Assembly (NCBI GenBank): GCA_020621965.1
Contig: JAHRYV010000024.1
Location: 1 to 46,995, forward strand
Origin: Curvibacter sp.
Lineage (GTDB): Bacteria; Pseudomonadota; Gammaproteobacteria; Burkholderiales; Burkholderiaceae_C
Reading direction: 5' to 3'
Length of the DNA stretch: 46,995 bases
Below are positions 1 through 8,951 of this stretch, in pieces (the stretch's first letter is position 1; each line of letters opens with the position of its first letter). Under the pieces are notes generated by a model that ran no database searches, was not told the origin of the DNA, and was given only the letters and a program-made list of their open reading frames with translations. The position numbers and the translations under genes were made by a program.

Positions 1-1632
1 GTTGGTCACCTGGGCGAACAGCTGCTTGAAGTAGTTGTACAGCGGCTTGTTCTTGTCCGACAGCACGGCCAGCGGACTGTCGTTGCCCATGGAGCCGATG
101 CCCTCTTCGCCGTTCTGGGCCATCGGCGCCATCAGGAACTTGATGTCTTCCTGCGTCATGCCGAAGGCCTGCTGGCGGTCCAGCAGCGCGGGCGCCACGT
201 GCTCCAGGCCGGCCACGGCCGACTCCTCGACCAGCACCTGCTTGCCCTCGGCCTCACCGGCGACGGGATGCACCACGTCATCCAGGCGGATGCGCAGGTT
301 CTCGATCCACTGCTTGTAGGGCTTGCTGTTGGCCAGGTTCGACTTGATCTCCTCGTCGTCGATCATGCGGCCCTGCTCCGATCGATCAGGAACATCTTGC
401 CGGGCTGCAGGCGCCACTTGCGCACGATCTTGTTTTCCGGCACCGGCAGCACGCCGGACTCGGAGCCCATGATGACCAGATCGTCATCGGTGATGCAGTA
501 GCGCGAGGGGCGCAGGCCATTGCGGTCCAGCGTGGCGCCGATCTGGCGGCCGTCGGTGAACACGATGGAGGCCGGGCCGTCCCAAGGCTCCAGCATGGCG
601 GCGTGGTATTCATAGAAGGCCTTGCGGCGCTCGTCCATCGTGGTGTGCTGTTCCCACGGCTCGGGGATCATCATCATCACGGCCTGGCTGATCGGGTAGC
701 CGGCCATGGTCAGCAGTTCCAGGCAGTTGTCGAAGGTGGCGGTGTCGGACTGGCCGGCGAAGCTGATCGGGTACAGCTTGCGCAGGTCTTCGCCCAGCAC
801 CGGCGAGGACATCACGCCTTCGCGCGCCTTCATCCAGTTGTAGTTGCCCTTGACGGTGTGATCTCGCCGTTGTGCCTACGTAGCGGTAGGGGTGGGCCAG
901 CCCATCCGGGAAGGTGTTGGGAGAAGCTGGTGCGCACCGGGCCCAGTGCGGAGACGCAGCGCATCCTGCAGGTCCAGGTAGTAGGTGCCAGGTCGGCCAG
1001 CAGCAGGCCTGTAGACCACGGTGCGGCTGGACATGCTGGGAACGTAGTATTCTTGCTGTGCTTGAGCTTCGAGCGCCGATATGGGCGCTGGCGGTCTTGC
1101 GGATCACGTACAGCTTGCGCTCCAGCGCGTCCTGCACGATGACGTTGTTGCCACGACCGACGAAGATCTGGCGCAGCACCGGCTCCTTTTCGCGCACGGT
1201 GGGCGACATCGGCATCTCGCGGTTGACCGGCACATCGCGCCAGCCCAGCAGCACCTGGCCTTCGGCCTTGACGGCGCGCTCCAGCTCCTGCTCGCAGGCC
1301 AGGCGGGAGGCGTGCTCCTTGGGCAGGAAGACCATGCCCACGCCGTATTCGCCGGGCGGCGGCAGCATCACGCCCTGCTTGGCCATTTCCTCGCGATACA
1401 GCGCGTCGGGAATCTGGATCAGGATACCGGCGCCGTCCCCCATGAGCTTGTCAGCACCCACTGCGCCGCGGTGATCCAGGTTTTCGAGGATCTTGAGCGC
1501 GCCCTGAACGATCTCGTGGGTCTTGTGACCCTTGATATGCGCCACAAAACCCACACCGCAGGCGTCGTGTTCGTTGGTACCGCAATACAAACCGTTGTCT
1601 TGCAGATGCTGGATCTCGGCAGCCGTGGTCAT
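1..1632 (-). CDS. gltB: Glutamate synthase large subunit, 5' part, reading frame broken by indels
   Basis: Large (alpha) chain of NADPH-dependent glutamate synthase, which makes glutamate from glutamine and 2-oxoglutarate; only the amino-terminal glutaminase region lies in the window and the gene runs off the left edge. Translation from 1632 gives the class II glutamine amidotransferase start, with the propeptide ending at NEHDACGVGF; the Cys is the expected nucleophile. The correct frame is lost near 1085, recovered at about 833 (MKAREGVMSSPVLGEDLRKLYP), lost again near 375 (after KMFLID), and continues in a third frame to base 1 (GRMIDDEEIKSN, then APMAQNGEEGIGSMGNDSPL). Between 840 and 1090 family-typical fragments (EYYVPSMSSRT, GTYYLDLQD, LAHPYRYV) appear in shifting frames, so at least several single-base losses are present. 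Because the encoded fragments are otherwise well preserved, I infer base-calling or assembly errors rather than decay, but a true pseudogene cannot be excluded. Confidence 0.88.
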
Positions 1633-1664
1633 GGCGCACTCCTAAAAATTTCACAGGGGCCGTT

Positions 1665-1693
1665 AGGATAGTGCACCGCAACAAGAATTCCAA
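1665..1693 (-). promoter_or_regulatory. Possible sigma70-type promoter of gltB
   Basis: On the minus strand TTGGAA (1693-1688) is followed after 17 bp by TATCCT (1670-1665), each matching four of six consensus bases, about 35 bp before the gltB ATG. The match is weak and no regulator site is evident. The outer repeat of the neighbouring transposase element begins 5 bp upstream. Confidence 0.3.
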
Positions 1694-1800
1694 GAAAAAT
1701 AATAGGGGTCAGATTCTTATTATTTGCCTACAATTTCATTCAAGAAATAATTGGGGACATATTAATGATTTGGAGCCCGGCACCTTGCCCGAGGCGAAGT

Positions 1801-2502
1801 TCAGGCGGATCGAGGGGACTTGGACACCGGGCGCCCCGGGCTCGACTTGCTCAGACGCCGATCGGTCTTTTTCTGCAGCGCGGCCACGAAGTCTGCGCCG
1901 CCCAGGGCCCAGCCATGCAGCACCGACTCGGTCAGCGCCTGCTGCTGCTGCGAGGACAGCCCGCTCTGGACCAGTTGCGCGTAGGCCGCTTCGCGGGCAA
2001 ACGGCGTGTTGCCCAGCTGCCAGTACAGGGGATGAGGCGTGAGCAAGCGCTCCACGCGCAGGCCTGCATAGTGGCCATGACTGGACCAGACGTAGTCCCG
2101 TGCCTGCGCGGCCAGCCCGGCCCGCACCGGATTGAGGTCGAGGTACACCATGCAGGCCAGCAGATGGCGCTCGGCCTCGATCAGGGTGGATTTGTAGCGC
2201 CCGTCCCAGAGCGTACCGGTACGGCCGTGGCTGTCATTGAAGTAGCGCACGTAACGCCGCCCCAGCGCCTGCATCAAACGCGGCAGGCCGTCGCCCGTGC
2301 GCGGCGTGAGCAGCAGGTGGAGATGGTTGTCCATGAGCACATAGGCGTGGACGGCCACTTCGAACTGGCGCGCGTACTCCTCGATCAGTTCGAGCATGCG
2401 CCGGCGATCGGCGTCGGTCTGAAAGATCGGCTGCCCGTTATTGCCGCGCTGGATGACGTGGTGCGGATAAGCGGGGACGCTGAGGCGGGGAAGGCGGGCC
2501 AT
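1801..2502 (-). CDS. REP-associated tyrosine transposase (Y1 family)
   Basis: A 233-residue protein of the transposase IS200-like / RAYT family, which cleaves and joins single-stranded DNA at hairpins through a tyrosine and an HUH metal site. Seen in the sequence: the family start MARLPRLSVPAYPHHVIQRGNN, the HLH motif in MDNHLHLLLTP (about residues 105-115), GRYKSTLIEAERHLL, and YLDLNPVRAGL, where the Tyr is the likely nucleophile. The basic, Ser/Pro-rich tail is typical. The frame is intact and of normal length. The ATG at 2502 forms the foot of a perfect 12-bp hairpin (2501-2530), so the messenger start would be folded. It is flanked by inverted repeats at 1698-1716 and 2536-2554. Confidence 0.9.
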   Translation of the reverse strand: MARLPRLSVPAYPHHVIQRGNNGQPIFQTDADRRRMLELIEEYARQFEVAVHAYVLMDNHLHLLLTPRTGDGLPRLMQALGRRYVRYFNDSHGRTGTLWDGRYKSTLIEAERHLLACMVYLDLNPVRAGLAAQARDYVWSSHGHYAGLRVERLLTPHPLYWQLGNTPFAREAAYAQLVQSGLSSQQQQALTESVLHGWALGGADFVAALQKKTDRRLSKSSPGRPVSKSPRSA

Positions 2503-2530
2503 GATGATGCGGTGCGAGCCGCATCATCAT
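2501..2530. repeat. Perfect 12-bp hairpin at the transposase start codon
   Basis: ATGATGATGCGG (2501-2512) and its exact inverse CCGCATCATCAT (2519-2530) are separated by six bases. On the minus strand the 3' end of the stem overlaps the transposase ATG. RAYT proteins bind REP hairpins, so this may be a recognition site, or it may limit translation of the transposase; both are inference. Confidence 0.6.
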
Positions 2531-2549
2531 AAGTTGAATCTGGCCCCGA

Positions 2550-3008
2550 TTATTGTTTGGGCGCCTTGGCCACGCGCACCTTGCCACTGCTGGTGATCAG
2601 GAGCACGGGGTCGCCGGGCTGGAACACCTCCTGGCCCTTGGCTTGCACGATGGCACGACGCTCGCCGTTCTTGAGCTGCACCAGAATCTCGTAGGCTTCC
2701 TCACGCGTGCCGGCGCGCTCGATCACGTTGCCGGCCACGGCGCCGGCGGCAGCACCCAGGATGCCGGCGATCTGGCCCTCGGTCTGGTTGCGCCCAGCGC
2801 CGTAACCCGCCAGGCCGCCCACCACACCGCCGGCCGCGGCACCGGTCCCCGACTGGCTGCCTTCCACCGTGACGGTGCGCACATTCAGCACCACGGCATC
2901 CACCACGGTGGACAAACGCTGGGCATCGCCGCGCTGGATCACGTCCGGGCTGCTGCTCGCGCACCCCGCCAGCACCACGGCCAGGCCCAGCATCCAAAGC
3001 TTCTTCAT
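2550..3008 (-). CDS. Glycine-zipper outer membrane lipoprotein (SlyB / 17 kDa antigen type)
   Basis: A 152-residue lipoprotein. The start at 3008 (MKKLWMLGL) is preferred over the ATG at 3017 because AAGGA lies about eight bases before it. A lipobox LAGC ends the signal peptide near residue 16. The middle holds a glycine-zipper membrane segment (GAAAGGVVGGLAGYGAGRN, then ILGAAAGAVAGNVIE), followed by a small beta domain with GERRAIVQ and FQPGDPVLLI. This layout is that of the Rickettsia 17 kDa surface antigen / SlyB family, lipoproteins of the outer membrane often linked to envelope stress. The last codons overlap the right inverted repeat of the transposase element. Its specific job here is not known. 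Confidence 0.82.
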   Translation of the reverse strand: MKKLWMLGLAVVLAGCASSSPDVIQRGDAQRLSTVVDAVVLNVRTVTVEGSQSGTGAAAGGVVGGLAGYGAGRNQTEGQIAGILGAAAGAVAGNVIERAGTREEAYEILVQLKNGERRAIVQAKGQEVFQPGDPVLLITSSGKVRVAKAPKQ

Positions 3009-3070
3009 GATTGCCATCCTTTGCTAAATAGGCTTCATTTTCATCGATACCGGCTAGACGACCGGCTTGC

Positions 3071-3997
3071 TCAGGCAACGCCGTCCGACATCTCCGGTTG
3101 ACCCTCGGGCAGTCGAAAGCGGGTCTGCAGCAAGGACGTCAGGCCAAACTCCTCCAGGATGGAGTGCAAACGCTGTGCCGCCGCCCGCTTGCGCTGGCCG
3201 GTATGGCGCGCAATGATCAATTCGTTCTTCAGACTGTGTTCCCAGCCCACGAGTTCCGTGACGGTCACCTGGTAACCCATGGCCTCCAGGTACAGGCAGC
3301 GCATCACATTGGTGATCTGGCTGCCCAGTTCACGGGTGTGCAGGGGGTGGCGCCAGAGTTCGGCCAAGGGGGTGCGCGACAGGGACAAGGCCTTGCCCGT
3401 GTTGAGGACGCGCGCCACCTCGGCCTGGCAGCAAGGCACCAGCACCATGTAGCGCGCCTGCTTCTGCAGGCCGAAGGCGATGGCGTCATCGGTCGCGGTG
3501 TCGCAGGCATGCAGCGCCGTGACGAGGTCGATGTGCGCGGGCAGTTCGCCAGCCTGCGTCGCCTCGGCCACGCTCAGATTCAGGAAGGACATGCGGGCAA
3601 AACCGAGCCGCGCCGCCAGCTCGCGCGACTTCTGCACCAGCTCCGGCCGGGTTTCGATGCCGTAGATATGACCTTGCGCCCGCTGCTTGAAAAAGAGGTC
3701 GTAGATGATGAAGCCCAGATAGGACTTGCCGGCGCCGTGGTCGGCCAGCGTGAGGCCGCGCTCCGGCTGCTGCCCTTCCAGCTCCAGCAGCAGCTTCTCG
3801 ATGAACTGGTACAGGTGGTAGACCTGCTTGAGCTTGCGCCGGCTGTCCTGGTTGAGCTTGCCCTCGCGGGTCAGGATGTGGAGCTCCTTCAGCAACTCGA
3901 CGGACTGCCCGGGCCGGATCTCCGGCGCCAGTCCGCCGGCGTCAGCCGGGAGCGTGGCCGCCGTGGCGCTCTGCTTGGGTTTCTTGCCTGCGGTCAT
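3071..3997 (-). CDS. Class I SAM-dependent methyltransferase (Methyltransf_32-like)
   Basis: A 308-residue cytoplasmic protein. The start at 3997 (MTAGKKPKQS) overlaps the stop of the DUF1415 gene in ATGA, suggesting translational coupling. Residues about 60-100 are helical; the SAM-binding motif I is seen in TLADHGAGKSYLGFIIYDLF, with an acidic motif II in IYGIETRPELV. The later motifs LVTALHACDTATDDAIAFGL and MVLVPCCQAEVARVL are typical of the Methyltransf_32 group (related to METTL25/RRNAD1-like proteins). The substrate is unknown; an RNA target is a guess from distant relatives. It is the third gene of a tightly overlapping trio. Confidence 0.75.
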   Translation of the reverse strand: MTAGKKPKQSATAATLPADAGGLAPEIRPGQSVELLKELHILTREGKLNQDSRRKLKQVYHLYQFIEKLLLELEGQQPERGLTLADHGAGKSYLGFIIYDLFFKQRAQGHIYGIETRPELVQKSRELAARLGFARMSFLNLSVAEATQAGELPAHIDLVTALHACDTATDDAIAFGLQKQARYMVLVPCCQAEVARVLNTGKALSLSRTPLAELWRHPLHTRELGSQITNVMRCLYLEAMGYQVTVTELVGWEHSLKNELIIARHTGQRKRAAAQRLHSILEEFGLTSLLQTRFRLPEGQPEMSDGVA

Positions 3998-4611
3998 GCC
4001 GAAGTATCGCGCTTCTTGCCGGTACCCTGCCCGTCCGCGGCCGGCGGCCCGGCGGTACCGGCGTTCACGGCCGCCCAACCCGCATGCCCCAGTCGTTGCA
4101 GGGTTTGCATGTTCCTCTCGTAGATCGTCTCTGCGTCGGGAAAGGCCTCGACGGCGCGGTCGATGCTGGCCTCCCGCAGCAGATGCAGTGTGGGGTAGGG
4201 CGAGCGGTTGGTGTAGTTGGTGATGTCGTCCGGCTCGGTGCCGGCGAACTGGAATTGGGGGTGCAGACTGGCGATCTGCAGCACACCGTGCAGGCCCAGT
4301 TCCTCCAGGGCCGCGTCGGCCTCGTCGAGAAAGTCGTTGAAATCGAGGAAATCCTGCAGGCAAGCCGGGGCGATCAGCAGCGTGGTGTCGCGCACTTCGG
4401 GGTCGGCTTCGTGCAGCGCCGCCAGTTCGCGCAGTAGGTCCTGCCGCAGGGCGACCGTGTCGGTGGCCGGGCTCACGGCATAGTGAATCTGCCCCTTCAC
4501 ATGCACACTCTTGGCGAAGGGACAGAGATTCAGCCCGATGACGGCGCGCTCCAGCCAGTGCCGCGTCAGCTCGATCACCGAGGCCGAGTCAGGGTGTTCA
4601 GTCTGGGTCAC
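3994..4611 (-). CDS. DUF1415 family protein
   Basis: A 205-residue protein of the DUF1415 family, recognised by the start region ELTRHWLERAVIGLNLCPFA, LLIAPACLQDFLDFNDFL, and HPQFQFAGTEPDDITNYTNRSPYP. The conserved single Cys in NLCPFAK and the acidic and His residues around HPQFQF suggest an enzyme or metal site, but no activity is established for the family. It is cytoplasmic, with no signal peptide. The start overlaps the stop of the upstream gene by four bases (GTG/ATG with TGA at 4608-4611), and its own stop overlaps the methyltransferase start, so the three genes are probably one transcript and coupled. Confidence 0.85.
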   Translation of the reverse strand: MTQTEHPDSASVIELTRHWLERAVIGLNLCPFAKSVHVKGQIHYAVSPATDTVALRQDLLRELAALHEADPEVRDTTLLIAPACLQDFLDFNDFLDEADAALEELGLHGVLQIASLHPQFQFAGTEPDDITNYTNRSPYPTLHLLREASIDRAVEAFPDAETIYERNMQTLQRLGHAGWAAVNAGTAGPPAADGQGTGKKRDTSA

Positions 4612-5255
4612 AGAAATTTGCTCGGTTGGCCGAGGATGAGTTTGGCCAGCTCGTCCAGCAGATCGGTCTGGATGCGCGCGGCCGGCCAGCTGGTGTTCAG
4701 GACTTCGAAGCCGCCTACATTGGCCAGCCGAAAAGCCAGCTGGGCCGGGCCGTGCTCGGCCGTCACGGTCAGGTAGCCACGTGCCTGGGTTTGATATTCA
4801 AAGCGGATGGCCTGCAGCGTGTTCTTCTCCGGATGGCGAACGTCCTTACGCTCATGCCTGACGTTGCCGCACGCCAAGCGCTTTTCCACCCGCTCCAGGT
4901 CCGGCGGGAAATTGACGCTCACCGCGCCCTCGCCCACCTCACCCACCTGCGGAACGATGTCCCAGCCCACGGCGATGTAGTCATAGACGCTCTGGTCCAG
5001 CAGCTTCTTCTTGCGGCTGTCGGGCCGGAATTCCGTCAGTTTCATGGCCGGCCACGGTGTCTTGCCGTCCAGCGACAGGGATGGGCCGGCGGGTTGAATC
5101 ACGTTGAGCTGGCGGGTCAGTTCCACCAGGTACTTCCAGACCGTCTCACACGCCAGCTCGGTCGCGGCGATATTCGCCTGCAGGTACTGCTGCTGCTCGG
5201 ATTGCTGGGTCTGCAGCGCGCTGGCCTGCGCCTTCAACTGATTCAGAAAGCTCAC
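4608..5255 (-). CDS. Conserved protein of unknown function
   Basis: I do not recognise this 215-residue protein. It opens with a Gln-rich amphipathic, probably coiled helix (residues 5-30, QLKAQASALQTQQSEQQQYL), then a mixed alpha/beta region with KTPWPAMKLTEFRPDSRKKK, FPPDLERVEKRLACGNVRHE and a hydrophobic C-terminal part. No signal peptide or membrane segment is seen. The start is GTG at 5255, preceded by GGAGGAATC, a strong ribosome site. It is first in a coupled trio with DUF1415 and the methyltransferase, so a shared process is likely, but none can be named. Confidence 0.7.
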   Translation of the reverse strand: MSFLNQLKAQASALQTQQSEQQQYLQANIAATELACETVWKYLVELTRQLNVIQPAGPSLSLDGKTPWPAMKLTEFRPDSRKKKLLDQSVYDYIAVGWDIVPQVGEVGEGAVSVNFPPDLERVEKRLACGNVRHERKDVRHPEKNTLQAIRFEYQTQARGYLTVTAEHGPAQLAFRLANVGGFEVLNTSWPAARIQTDLLDELAKLILGQPSKFL

Positions 5256-5349
5256 GATTCCTCCACCTGGGCACGGTTTTTTTCAAATTCTACCCAGCGC
5301 ACCGCGGCCTGCGCGTCGTGCCGCGGCACACCGACGCCCGTTGCCGCCC

Positions 5350-6579
5350 TCACGTCCTGCTGCGCCCGAGTTGCCAGGCCAGCAGCAGGCCGAACAGGGA
5401 GCAGGCCCCGGTCACGCCCCAGGTCCAGTGCCAGCCACCGACAACACTGGCCACCCAGGCCACTAGCGGCGGGCCGGCGAATTGGCCCAAGGACGCCCAC
5501 TGCTGCATCCAGCCGACCGTGGTGGAGACGGTGCCCTCGCCCGGCGCCAGGCGCACCGCCAGCGAGAACAGGGTGCCCGGGATCATGCCGCCGAGCATGG
5601 AAAACAGCAGCACGGCGACAAACCGCACGGTGGCGGGCAGGCCACTGGCACCGGCCTCGAGCGGAAAGGTGACAAAGGCCAGCAGGGTCCCCAGGCCCAT
5701 GACGCCGAAACCGGTGTACAGCAGCACCTGGGGCGGCACGCCCCGCCCGAGCAGACGACCTGAAGCGATGTTGCCCACCATGTTCACCGCCGCCACCAGA
5801 GCCGTCAGCACCGCGCTGGTGCCGCTGGCGAAGCCAGCTTGCGCATAGATGGTGGGGAGAAAGCCGATGACGGCCAGCCACTGGCCCGAATACATCGCAA
5901 AGCTCAGCGCCACCAGCCAGGGCCCTCGGGCGCCGAGTGTGAGCCTGAGGCGCCGCACCCATCCGTGCGGCGTCGACGTGGCTGGGGCGTGCGCGCCCCA
6001 ATGATCGGCCGGGACCGACTGCCAGACCCACCACGACATCAATAGGGTCAGCACGGCCAAGGACCACCACCAGTAGCGCCAGCCGACCAGCGTGATGAAC
6101 AGGGGCCCGCAGAGCAGGGCGGTGGCCGTGCCCAAAGGCATGTAGGCACCCCACAGCCCGAGCATGGCGCTCATGCGTTCGGGCCGGACCAGATGCCGGA
6201 TCAGGCTGGGGGCGGGCATGGACACCAGCAGGAATCCCAGGCCCTCCACGGCCCGCAGCAGCAGCAGGGTCTGGGCATCCTGCGCCCAGCCGCCCAGCAG
6301 CGAGGCGGTGGACAGCAGCAGCAGGCCGCTGAGCATGCTGCACCGCAGGCCCAGCGTGTCGGCGCTCAGCCCCACCACCAGGCCCAGCGCCATGCCGGCC
6401 AGCTGCACCAGCGACAGCAGGAAGCCGGCCTGCAGCAGGGTCACGCCCAACTGCGCGCTCAGCACCGGCAAGGCCGGTGACAACTTGCCGACGTGCAGGG
6501 CCGCCGCCACACCGGCGGCGATCACGACCAGCGCGGGCTGGACGACCAGCCGGCCGCCATTGTGCACGGCGCTCACCAT
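5350..6579 (-). CDS. Major facilitator superfamily transporter
   Basis: A 409-residue inner-membrane carrier with twelve predicted membrane segments. The segment after the second helix carries LVVGLSADTLGLRCSMLSG, a form of the MFS motif A between helices 2 and 3, and a conserved Arg/Gly pattern in LLLLRAVEGLGFLL marks helix 4. The sequence resembles the CynX/NimT-type carriers (cyanate or nitroimidazole group), but substrate cannot be told. A long cytoplasmic loop (about residues 195-215) divides the halves. It is followed at a distance of 94 bp by the unknown gene at 5255 and preceded by dgt with 25 bp between. Confidence 0.8.
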   Translation of the reverse strand: MVSAVHNGGRLVVQPALVVIAAGVAAALHVGKLSPALPVLSAQLGVTLLQAGFLLSLVQLAGMALGLVVGLSADTLGLRCSMLSGLLLLSTASLLGGWAQDAQTLLLLRAVEGLGFLLVSMPAPSLIRHLVRPERMSAMLGLWGAYMPLGTATALLCGPLFITLVGWRYWWWSLAVLTLLMSWWVWQSVPADHWGAHAPATSTPHGWVRRLRLTLGARGPWLVALSFAMYSGQWLAVIGFLPTIYAQAGFASGTSAVLTALVAAVNMVGNIASGRLLGRGVPPQVLLYTGFGVMGLGTLLAFVTFPLEAGASGLPATVRFVAVLLFSMLGGMIPGTLFSLAVRLAPGEGTVSTTVGWMQQWASLGQFAGPPLVAWVASVVGGWHWTWGVTGACSLFGLLLAWQLGRSRT

Positions 6580-6604
6580 CGGCCTCGCCCGCTGCTCCGG
6601 GCCC

Positions 6605-7777
6605 TCATGCCCACAACCGCTTGCCGGTCAAGCGCTCGTGTTCACGGCCGGCAAAACGGTCCGTCATGCCGGCGATGTAGTCCGCGACCACGCGCAATAC
6701 CGCGCTCGGGGCATCGGGTCGATCCAGGGCAGCGCGGGCCCGCGCCGCATGACCGGATTGCATCTCGGCCGGCGCCTGGCAGTAGCACGCGAACAGTTCC
6801 TGGATGACCTGACGGGCCAGCCCCGTGGTCTGCGTGACCTGCGGATGCCGATACAGATTCTGGAACAGGAACTTCTTCAACACCACGGAACGCTCGCGCA
6901 TGTCGGCGCTGAAACACAGCAGGGACGGCAGGACGCGGGCCGCATCGGCGCTGTCGGGCTGGCTGCGTTCCAGCTCGGCACGTGTCGCATCGATCACGTC
7001 ATAGACCTGGTCACTGAGCATGCGGCGGATGCTTTCGTAGAGCAGCCGGCGGCCGGCAGTCGCCTCGGCCAGTTGCGGATGATCGCGCAGGGCCTGCCGT
7101 CGCGTCTCTTCGAACAGCGGCACGGCCTGCAACTGCTCCAGCGTGATCAGACCGGAACGCACGCCGTCGTCGATGTCGTGGGCGTTGTAGGCGATCTCGT
7201 CGGCCAGGTTGCACAGCTGGGCTTCCAGGCTGGGCTGGGTGCGGGCCAGGAAACGCTGCCCCACCCCGCCAGGTTCGTCCCGTTCGAGCTGCTCGGCGTT
7301 GGCGCGCGAGCAGTGCTTGAGGATGCCCTCGCGGGTCTCGAAGGTCAGGTTCAGACCGTCGAACTCCGGGTAGCGCTCCTCCAGCTGGTCCACCACCCGC
7401 AGGCTCTGCAGGTTGTGCTCGAAACCGCCGTGTCCGGCCATGCACTCGTTGAGCGCGTCCTGTCCGACATGGCCGAAGGGCGTATGCCCCAGATCATGGG
7501 CCAGGGCAATGGCCTCGACCAGATCCTCGTTCAAACGCAGCGAGCGGGCGATCGAACGCCCGAGTTGCGCGACTTCCAGCGAATGGGTCAGGCGCGTGCG
7601 GAACAGATCCCCTTCGTGGTTGAGGAAGACCTGGGTCTTGTAGACCAGCCGGCGAAACGCGGTCGAATGGACGATGCGGTCGCGGTCGCGCTGGTATTCG
7701 GTGCGCGTGGGTGCCGCCACCTCCGGATGCCGGCGCCCACGCGTGCGCGCCGGATCACTGGCGTAGACAGCAAGCAT
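6605..7777 (-). CDS. dgt: Deoxyguanosinetriphosphate triphosphohydrolase (dGTPase-like HD protein)
   Basis: A 390-residue HD-domain enzyme that splits dGTP (or other dNTPs) into the nucleoside and tripolyphosphate, adjusting dNTP pools. The start chosen is ATG 7777 ([12 protein letters not shown]), since GAGG lies six bases upstream; this overlaps the 3' end of aroB by 23 bp. Seen: [36 protein letters not shown] with the first metal His, [20 protein letters not shown] with the HD pair, [12 protein letters not shown], and [21 protein letters not shown] with the last metal Asp. The length fits the type 2 dGTPase-like subfamily. The aroK-aroB-dgt order is standard for Burkholderiales. Confidence 0.93.
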   Translation of the reverse strand: MLAVYASDPARTRGRRHPEVAAPTRTEYQRDRDRIVHSTAFRRLVYKTQVFLNHEGDLFRTRLTHSLEVAQLGRSIARSLRLNEDLVEAIALAHDLGHTPFGHVGQDALNECMAGHGGFEHNLQSLRVVDQLEERYPEFDGLNLTFETREGILKHCSRANAEQLERDEPGGVGQRFLARTQPSLEAQLCNLADEIAYNAHDIDDGVRSGLITLEQLQAVPLFEETRRQALRDHPQLAEATAGRRLLYESIRRMLSDQVYDVIDATRAELERSQPDSADAARVLPSLLCFSADMRERSVVLKKFLFQNLYRHPQVTQTTGLARQVIQELFACYCQAPAEMQSGHAARARAALDRPDAPSAVLRVVADYIAGMTDRFAGREHERLTGKRLWA

Positions 7778-8885
7778 CGATGACCTCGCGCACCAGCGCA
7801 TCGGGCGCGCCGCGCACGCCGGCCTGCCCCGGCTTCTCGATCACGACAAAGCGGATCTCACCCGCCTCGGCCTTCTTGTCCACGCGCATGAGCGCCAGAT
7901 AACGACCGGCGTTGTCTTGCGCATCCAGCTGGGGGCCGACAACAGGCAGGCCCGCCTGCTCGATCAGAACGCGCAGCCGCTGCACGAAAGCAGCGTCGAC
8001 CAGGCCCAGGCGCTGCGACAACGTGGCCGCCATCACCATGCCGCAACCCACACCCTCGCCATGCAGCCAGTGGCCGTAACCCAGGCCAGCCTCGATGGCG
8101 TGGCCGAAGGTGTGACCGAAGTTCAGGATCGCCCGCAGGCCGGACTCCCGTTCGTCCTGCCCGACGACCAGGGCCTTGATCTCGCAGCTGCGGCGCACCG
8201 CATGGGCCAACGCGGCCGGCTCACGCGCCCGCAGCGCCTGCATGTTCTGTTCCAGCCAGTCCAGCAGTGCCATGTCCGCGATCGGGCCGTACTTGATGAC
8301 CTCGGCCAGACCGGCGCTCAATTCCCGCTCGGGCAGGGTCTTGAGCGTATCGAGGTCGCATACCACCCGCTGGGGCTGGTAAAAGGCGCCGATCATGTTC
8401 TTGCCCAGAGGGTGGTTGATGGCGGTCTTGCCGCCGACGGAGGAATCCACCTGGGCCAGCAAGGTCGTCGGCACCTGGACAAAGGGCACCCCGCGCATAT
8501 AGCTGGCGGCGGCAAAACCCGTCATGTCACCCACCACGCCGCCCCCGAGCGCAAACAGCACGGTCTTGCGATCGCAGGCCTGCGCGAGCAAGGCATCGAA
8601 GATCTGGTTCAGGGTCTGCCAGTCCTTGTATTCCTCGCCATCCGGCAGCGCCACCACGTGGACGCGCCCGTATTGCGCCTGCAGCACCGCTTGCAGCCGC
8701 TGCGCATAAAGCGGCGCCACCGTGGTGTTGGTCACGATCAGCGCCTGGCTCGCCCGCGGCAGACCTGCGAAGGTCTGCGCCTGATCCAGCAAGCCGCCGC
8801 CGATGAGGATGGGGTAGCTGCGTTCGCCCAGCTCGATGCGCACCTGGATCGGGGCGCAAGCCGATGCTTGATTCATATCTGCCAT
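7755..8885 (-). CDS. aroB: 3-dehydroquinate synthase
   Basis: Second enzyme of the shikimate pathway; it converts DAHP to 3-dehydroquinate using NAD and a metal ion. Motifs seen: [20 protein letters not shown], the NAD-binding [48 protein letters not shown], and the metal-binding [14 protein letters not shown] and [11 protein letters not shown]. The start at 8885 (MADMNQAS) has GAGG close before it; the ATG at 8876 is an alternative. About 376 residues, normal length. Its end overlaps the dgt start by 23 bp, and aroK lies 66 bp upstream, so the three are probably read together. Confidence 0.96.
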   Translation of the reverse strand: MADMNQASACAPIQVRIELGERSYPILIGGGLLDQAQTFAGLPRASQALIVTNTTVAPLYAQRLQAVLQAQYGRVHVVALPDGEEYKDWQTLNQIFDALLAQACDRKTVLFALGGGVVGDMTGFAAASYMRGVPFVQVPTTLLAQVDSSVGGKTAINHPLGKNMIGAFYQPQRVVCDLDTLKTLPERELSAGLAEVIKYGPIADMALLDWLEQNMQALRAREPAALAHAVRRSCEIKALVVGQDERESGLRAILNFGHTFGHAIEAGLGYGHWLHGEGVGCGMVMAATLSQRLGLVDAAFVQRLRVLIEQAGLPVVGPQLDAQDNAGRYLALMRVDKKAEAGEIRFVVIEKPGQAGVRGAPDALVREVIDACCLRQ

Positions 8886-8951
8886 AGCCCTCAAGTTTAG
8901 GGCACTGGCCACGGCGGCGCGGCACAAGGCGTTTTCAGCCCCGCCGAGAGC

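Larger units (their letters stand above)
1698..2554. mobile_element. RAYT-type element bounded by 19-bp inverted repeats
   Basis: The transposase gene at 1801-2502 is bracketed by AATAATAGGGGTCAGATTC (1698-1716) and the inverted copy of AATAATCGGGGCCAGATTC (2536-2554); 17 of 19 positions agree. The right repeat overlaps the stop codon of the lipoprotein gene (2550-2552) and the left repeat lies just upstream of the gltB promoter region, so the unit exactly fills the gap between two housekeeping genes. Boundaries are inferred from the repeats; a target-site duplication is not apparent. REP-associated tyrosine transposases are usually single-copy and domesticated, so this may not be an actively moving insertion sequence. 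Confidence 0.65.

Noticed and set aside
5252..6343. Alternative frame across the MFS gene ending next to the unknown gene at 5255
   Set aside because: Arg/Pro/Ala-rich through the transporter region; its last 25 residues look ordinary, but no start or family supports a separate gene.
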